This document shows, one piece after another, positions 59,708-64,000 of a stretch of DNA of 64,000 bases. The notes beneath the pieces were generated by a model. It saw nothing but the letters and a program-made list of their open reading frames with translations. It was not told the DNA's origin and searched no databases. This DNA comes from Rhodospirillales bacterium (GTDB lineage Bacteria > Pseudomonadota > Alphaproteobacteria > Rhodospirillales > UBA2165), in NCBI GenBank assembly GCA_022823235.1, contig JAJDXO010000039.1, forward strand, positions 1 to 64,000, written 5' to 3'. The stretch's first letter is position 1; the number at the start of each line of letters is the position of its first letter. Made by a program: the position numbers and the translations under genes.

Positions 59708-59738
59708 CGCCGCGGAATAATTGGAATCGAGTGAAACT

Positions 59739-60878
59739 ATGGAAAGCCTCACCATTATCATTCTGGCGTTCATCGTTGCCATTGTAATATTGGTGTTTGT
59801 CCACGAATGGGGCCACTACTGGGTTGCCCGGCGGAATGGCGTTCGGGTGGAAGTATTCGCGGTTGGCTTTGGCCCCGAGATTAAGGGTTGGACCGACAAG
59901 AACGACACCAGGTGGAAGATTTGCGCATTCCCGCTCGGGGGATATGTAAAGATGTTCGGCGAGGGTGATACCCACGTCGAGGAAGACGGTACCGAGCGGG
60001 AGATGACGCCCGAAGAGAAGGCTGTATCCTTCCATAACAAGAGGCTGGGTCAGCGCGCAGCCATCGTCTTTGCCGGCCCGGCGGTCAACTACATCTTCGC
60101 GGCCATCGTATTCGCTATTTTCTTTGCAACGGCGGGTGTGCCGCAACCGTTTGAGGGACCACCGCCGTCCATCGTCGGCGGCGTCATTCCCGGCTCGGCG
60201 GCGGCGGAGGCCGGATTTCGGACTGATGACAAGATCATCGAAATTAACGGCAAGAGGGTCACCTTGTTCTCGGAGATTTTCGACGCCGTGCGGGCAAGTC
60301 CCTCCAAGCCCATGGCAATTCGCGTCGAACGCGACGGCCAAATTATCGATCTGACAGCCGTCCCCAAAGCAATAACCGAAAAGGATGACCAGGGAAATAC
60401 CGTTGAGGTGGGGCGGCTGGGTGTCGGCGCGGGAGGCAATCGCTATGAGCGTCAGGACCCGCTGACCAGCGCCTGGATGGGCGTTCAGCAGACGGTTTTC
60501 ATGACCGGTAGGATTTTGGAGTTTGTTGGCGGGCTGATTGTCGGAGAGCAATCGGCGAAAGACCTGGGGGGGCCGCTGCGAATAGCCCAGATTTCCGGCC
60601 ACGCGGCACAAAACGGATGGCGGGACTTCGTGTGGCTGTTGGCGGTGCTCTCGGTCAATCTAGGGCTGATTAATTTGTTTCCCATTCCCATGCTCGACGG
60701 CGGTCACTTGGCGTTCTACGCCGTGGAAGCGGTGCGGGGGCGGCCCCTTGGACCGCGCGCGCAGGAGTACGGGTTCCGGTTCGGGCTTGTCCTGGTGCTC
60801 TGTCTATTCCTGTTCGTTACCTGGAACGATCTTGTCCATTTGAAGTTTTTCGAGTTTATTACAGGCCTTTTTACTTAG
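59739..60878 (+). CDS. rseP: RIP metalloprotease RseP (site-2 protease)
   Basis: Inner-membrane zinc protease that cleaves anti-sigma factors and signal-peptide remnants (379 aa). The zinc motif HEWGH is at residues 22-26 in the first helix. A PDZ domain spans about 130-210 (PPSIVGGVIPGSAAAEAGFRTDDKIIEINGKRV), and the second metal-site region is LGLINLFPIPMLDGGHLAFYAVE. ATG 59739 is preferred to the TTG six codons earlier. It lies directly before bamA, the usual place. Confidence 0.95.
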   Translation: MESLTIIILAFIVAIVILVFVHEWGHYWVARRNGVRVEVFAVGFGPEIKGWTDKNDTRWKICAFPLGGYVKMFGEGDTHVEEDGTEREMTPEEKAVSFHNKRLGQRAAIVFAGPAVNYIFAAIVFAIFFATAGVPQPFEGPPPSIVGGVIPGSAAAEAGFRTDDKIIEINGKRVTLFSEIFDAVRASPSKPMAIRVERDGQIIDLTAVPKAITEKDDQGNTVEVGRLGVGAGGNRYERQDPLTSAWMGVQQTVFMTGRILEFVGGLIVGEQSAKDLGGPLRIAQISGHAAQNGWRDFVWLLAVLSVNLGLINLFPIPMLDGGHLAFYAVEAVRGRPLGPRAQEYGFRFGLVLVLCLFLFVTWNDLVHLKFFEFITGLFT

Positions 60879-60906
60879 TGAATCGTCCGCAAAGGAACGT
60901 TTCTCC

Positions 60907-63171
60907 GTGATCACTCGCGCCGTTTTACTTATCGCCTTGCTACTTGTTGGCATCGCGCCCGTGTCCGCCCAGCAGTCGGGTGGGCCGATCCGCGAGATCA
61001 TCATTGAGGGATCCCAGCGCATCGAACAAAGCACGGTGCGATCCTACCTATTGGTCCGTGAGGGCGATCCCTTCGATGCGGAGCGCATCGACCGTTCGCT
61101 GAAAAGCCTGTTTGCCACCGGCCTGTTTGCGGACATCAGCATTGACCGGCGGGCACAAGCCCTGGTTATCCGGCTGGTGGAAAATCCAATCATCAATCGT
61201 ATTGCGTTTGAGGGAAATCAACGGGTCGAGGATGAGGTACTGGAGGCCGAAGTGCAGTTGCGGCCCCGCGTGGTTTTCACGCGTACCAAGGTCCAGGAGG
61301 ACCTCCAGCGGATTCTAGACGTTTACAAGGTACGGGGGAGATTTGCCGCATCCGTGGTGCCCAAGGTGATCCGCCTTGAGCAAAACCGGGTTGATTTGGT
61401 ATTCGAGATTGAAGAGGGCGAACTGACCAAGGTGGAGAATATTCGCTTTGTCGGTAATCGCGCGATGGACGATTCCGATCTGCGGGAAGTGATCCGAACC
61501 AAAGAAGCGATTTGGTACCGTTTCTTCACCTCTGACGATACTTATGATCCCGATCGCCTGGCTTTCGATCGGGAACTTCTGCGGCGTCACTATCTTTCCG
61601 AGGGATACGCCGACTTTCGGGTTCGCTCGGTGGTGGCTGAACTGACACCCGAAAGGGACTCCTTCTTTATCACTTTTACCGTCGATGAGGGCCAACGGTA
61701 CAAATTCGGCACTTTCGACATCAGTTCCGAGTTGCGGGGCCTTGACGGTGACTCGTTGCGGGGGCTCGTTGAATTTGAGGAGGGTGACTGGTACGACAGC
61801 GGCCTCGTCGACGAAGTCGTCGACAAATTGACCGATGAGGTCGGCAATTTGGGATTCGCATTTGTCGACATTCGGCCAGAAATCGATCGCGACAGGGAAA
61901 ACCGAACCATCGGTTTGAATTTCCGCATCAATGAAGGGCCGCGAGTGTTCGTGGAACGCATTGATATCACCGGAAATGTACGGACGATCGACAAGGTCAT
62001 TCGGCGCGAATTTAGATTGGTCGAGGGAGACGCGTTCAACTCCGCCAAGCTTCGGCGCTCTCAACAAAGAATTCGAAACCTCGGCTACTTTAGTAACGTC
62101 GAGATCGATCAGGTGCCCGGAAGCGCGCCCGACAAGGCCGTTGTCTCGGCCAATGTCGAAGAGCAATCGACGGGTTCTCTGAGTGTAGGCGCCGGATTTT
62201 CGACGGATGCGGGGGTGCTCGGCGAATTCTCCATCCGGGAGCGAAATCTTCTCGGACGGGGACAAGAACTAGCGCTCTCCGTATCCATCGGCGCCAAGCA
62301 AAATCAGGTCGACCTTGCGTTTACCGAACCCTACTTTTTGGATCGAGAGGTGCGGGCGGGCGTAGATCTCTTCCGACGTTCGAGAGATCTCCAATCTTCG
62401 AGGTCCCATGATTTCACCGAGACCGGGGGAGGAGTGCGGTTTGGCTATCCTTTAAGTGAAAATCTGTCCCAGAGCCTTCGGTACCAGTTCCGTGCGTCCG
62501 AGATTGAGAAAGTTCAAGCTAACGCTTCTAACCTAATCAAAGCCCAGGCAGGCACCCGCTACGTATCCGAGGTCTCGCAAACTCTATTGTATGATCAGCG
62601 GGATAGCCGAATTAATCCTACGGATGGCTATTTCGTTAGGCTCGGGTCAGATCTGGCGGGGCTCGGCGGTGACGTTGCCTATCTCCGCAATACCGCCTCG
62701 AGCGGCTACTACCTGCCCGTGGCCGACGAATGGGTACTTTCAACCGGGGGCCGTGTCGGGTACATCGTGGGCCTTGGCGAAGATGTCGAGATCGCGGATA
62801 GATACTTCCTTGGTGGATCCACTTTGCGGGGATTCGAGTCTTCCGGCGTGGGGCCGCGCGACAAATCAACCGACGATGCCCTTGGCGGTGAGTGGGTCTA
62901 TAATGGCACGGTCGAACTGGGTTTCCCGGTCGGACTTCCCAACGAATTCGGTATCCGGGCGCGCATGTTCACCGATTTTGGCAGCGCCGGCGGCGTATCG
63001 CCGTCAAACGCGAACGTGCTGGATCCGGGAAGCCTGCGTCTGTCGGCGGGTGCCGGATTGGGCTGGTCTTCGCCATTGGGGCCGATCGCTATTGATTTTG
63101 GCTTTCCAATCCTTGAGGAAGACGAGGATAGGGACGAACTAATTCGGATTAATTTCGGAACGCGATTCTAA
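60907..63171 (+). CDS. bamA: Outer membrane protein assembly factor BamA
   Basis: Core of the BAM complex that folds outer-membrane beta-barrel proteins (754 aa). A signal peptide spans 1-22 (MITRAVLLIALLLVGIAPVSA). Five POTRA repeats follow (for example IREIIIEGSQRIEQSTVRSYL and VENIRFVGNRAMDDSDL). The Omp85 barrel includes the loop-6 motif as FLGGSTLRGFESSGVGPRD and ends with aromatic F (RINFGTRF), the usual targeting signal. The start is GTG 60907. It shares one base with the ompH start. Confidence 0.96.
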   Translation: MITRAVLLIALLLVGIAPVSAQQSGGPIREIIIEGSQRIEQSTVRSYLLVREGDPFDAERIDRSLKSLFATGLFADISIDRRAQALVIRLVENPIINRIAFEGNQRVEDEVLEAEVQLRPRVVFTRTKVQEDLQRILDVYKVRGRFAASVVPKVIRLEQNRVDLVFEIEEGELTKVENIRFVGNRAMDDSDLREVIRTKEAIWYRFFTSDDTYDPDRLAFDRELLRRHYLSEGYADFRVRSVVAELTPERDSFFITFTVDEGQRYKFGTFDISSELRGLDGDSLRGLVEFEEGDWYDSGLVDEVVDKLTDEVGNLGFAFVDIRPEIDRDRENRTIGLNFRINEGPRVFVERIDITGNVRTIDKVIRREFRLVEGDAFNSAKLRRSQQRIRNLGYFSNVEIDQVPGSAPDKAVVSANVEEQSTGSLSVGAGFSTDAGVLGEFSIRERNLLGRGQELALSVSIGAKQNQVDLAFTEPYFLDREVRAGVDLFRRSRDLQSSRSHDFTETGGGVRFGYPLSENLSQSLRYQFRASEIEKVQANASNLIKAQAGTRYVSEVSQTLLYDQRDSRINPTDGYFVRLGSDLAGLGGDVAYLRNTASSGYYLPVADEWVLSTGGRVGYIVGLGEDVEIADRYFLGGSTLRGFESSGVGPRDKSTDDALGGEWVYNGTVELGFPVGLPNEFGIRARMFTDFGSAGGVSPSNANVLDPGSLRLSAGAGLGWSSPLGPIAIDFGFPILEEDEDRDELIRINFGTRF

Positions 63172-63761
63172 TGAAGCTACTCAGAACTCTCCCTATCCTT
63201 GCCCTGCCGGTTGCTGCGTTTCTGGTATTGGGCGGGATGGACGCCGCCTTCGCTCAGGGGCAGCCTGAACCCGAGGCCCGGCAGGGCCAACTCGGCATTC
63301 TCGATATCGAGATCATCCGCCGGCAGTCAAAGATGACCCGGGACATGGACCGCCAGATCGGTGAATTACGGACCAAACTCGGAGACGAGGTAAAGGCGGA
63401 GGAAGCCGAGTTGCGGAAGGCTGCCGAGGAACTCGAACGGCAGCGTGTGATCGTCGCGCCCGAAGCCTATACCAAGAGCCGCGAGGAACTGCGCCAACGC
63501 ACGGCGAAATTCCGGCGAGAGGCGAATGCGCGAAGCCAACGGTTAAACGCCATGCGGGGACAGGCGTTGAAGGCTTTCCAGGAAGAGCTCAACAAGGCAG
63601 TCCGGACCTATGCCCGGGCAAACAACTACATTTTGATCCTCAGCCGGCGGGAACTGGTATTTTTCGAGCGGCCATTGAACATTACGGCTGAGGTGATCAA
63701 GTTGTTGGATCAAAACGTTCCGTCCTATCAGCTCACGGACCCAGCCGCCGGCCAGAAATAG
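63171..63761 (+). CDS. skp: OmpH/Skp family periplasmic chaperone
   Basis: Periplasmic chaperone holding unfolded outer-membrane proteins for BamA (196 aa). A signal peptide of about 29 residues ends DAAFA. Then GILDIEIIRRQSKMTRDMDRQI leads into a long charged coiled coil (about 65-150, EAELRKAAEELERQRVIVA), and the C-terminus has the family NYILILSRRELVFFERPLNITAEVIKLLDQ. It starts inside the bamA stop and ends directly before lpxD. Confidence 0.93.
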   Translation: MKLLRTLPILALPVAAFLVLGGMDAAFAQGQPEPEARQGQLGILDIEIIRRQSKMTRDMDRQIGELRTKLGDEVKAEEAELRKAAEELERQRVIVAPEAYTKSREELRQRTAKFRREANARSQRLNAMRGQALKAFQEELNKAVRTYARANNYILILSRRELVFFERPLNITAEVIKLLDQNVPSYQLTDPAAGQK

Positions 63762-64000
63762 ATGGCCGATCCACGGTTCTTCAAATCCGCGGGGAGTTTT
63801 TCGTTAACCGAACTTGCCGACGTCTCGGGGTGTGAGGCTCGCGGTGACGATTCAGAGACCGCGAAATTCAACGACGTAGGCCCATTGACGTCTGCGGGGC
63901 CGGAAGCGGTGAGTTTTATCGACAACCGGCGCTATGTCGGGGAATTTGAACGGAGCGGCGCGGGTGCGATTGTTCTGGCACCCGATCTCGCGGGCCGCGC
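63762..64000 (+). CDS. lpxD: UDP-3-O-(3-hydroxyacyl)glucosamine N-acyltransferase LpxD (partial, 3' end outside window)
   Basis: The first 79 residues are present; the window ends inside the gene. The translation MADPRFFKSAGSFSLTELAD, then VGPLTSAGPEAVSFIDNRRY and GAGAIVLAPDLAGR, matches the LpxD N-terminal uridine-binding domain; the hexapeptide-repeat part lies beyond 64000. LpxD adds the second acyl chain in lipid A synthesis. The ATG follows the skp stop without a gap, the standard bamA-ompH-lpxD order. Confidence 0.93.
   Translation, partial: MADPRFFKSAGSFSLTELADVSGCEARGDDSETAKFNDVGPLTSAGPEAVSFIDNRRYVGEFERSGAGAIVLAPDLAGR

Overview
This window is about 64 kb of GC-rich chromosomal DNA from an alphaproteobacterium, most likely of Rhodospirillales type. 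The evidence is gene order: tRNA-Leu–tig–clpP–clpX–lon–hup, an uninterrupted nuoA–N operon running into birA–coaX–rnj, the proS–lolC–lolD–dnaE block, and rpsB–tsf–pyrH–frr–uppS–cdsA–dxr–rseP–bamA–ompH–lpxD. It also carries an alphaproteobacterial SOS box (GTTC-N7-GTTC) and an AT-rich Zur operator. I see no insertion sequence, prophage, CRISPR array or plasmid function. No stretch longer than 300 bases lacks a gene.

Layout. 0.3–3.6 kb: a zinc-uptake locus, znuA divergent from zur-znuC-znuB, with one perfect palindromic operator between them. 3.5–6.6 kb (minus strand): a cysK–sseA–metC sulfur amino-acid operon. 6.7–10.4 kb: a hydrolase–OsmC fusion protein, an aldo/keto reductase and an MFS exporter. 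10.5–16.2 kb (minus strand): the imuA–imuB–dnaE2 mutagenic translesion cassette with its SOS box. 16.2–20.5 kb: D-amino-acid dehydrogenase, the bifunctional NAD(P)HX repair enzyme and malonyl-CoA decarboxylase. 20.7–27.5 kb: tRNA-Leu and the protein-quality-control cluster (trigger factor, ClpP, ClpX, Lon), then HU. 27.6–28.0 kb: tRNA-Val and tRNA-Asp.

28.1–42.2 kb: all fourteen complex I genes with tiny gaps or overlaps. They run into birA, coaX, RNase J, a DUF1467 membrane protein and a Tag-type glycosylase (to 46.3 kb). 46.4–53.4 kb: proS, lolC, lolD and dnaE. 53.4–64 kb: ribosomal protein S2, EF-Ts, UMP kinase, ribosome recycling factor, then the lipid, isoprenoid and outer-membrane genes. 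The window ends inside lpxD.

I did not find a clearly undescribed multi-gene system. The most unusual observations are: (1) the proS at the conserved proS–lolCD–dnaE position is of archaeal/eukaryotic type and has lost two of the four zinc cysteines; (2) a sharply AT-rich 62-bp island lies inside dnaE2; (3) a Shine-Dalgarno-supported 47-residue N-terminal extension sits on the hydrolase–OsmC fusion; (4) tig starts only 28 nt after a tRNA-Leu, suggesting a shared tRNA–mRNA transcript; (5) the acidic tail of S2 contains an internal duplication. Starts were corrected where a ribosome-binding site, a stop/start overlap or the family N-terminus favoured another codon.
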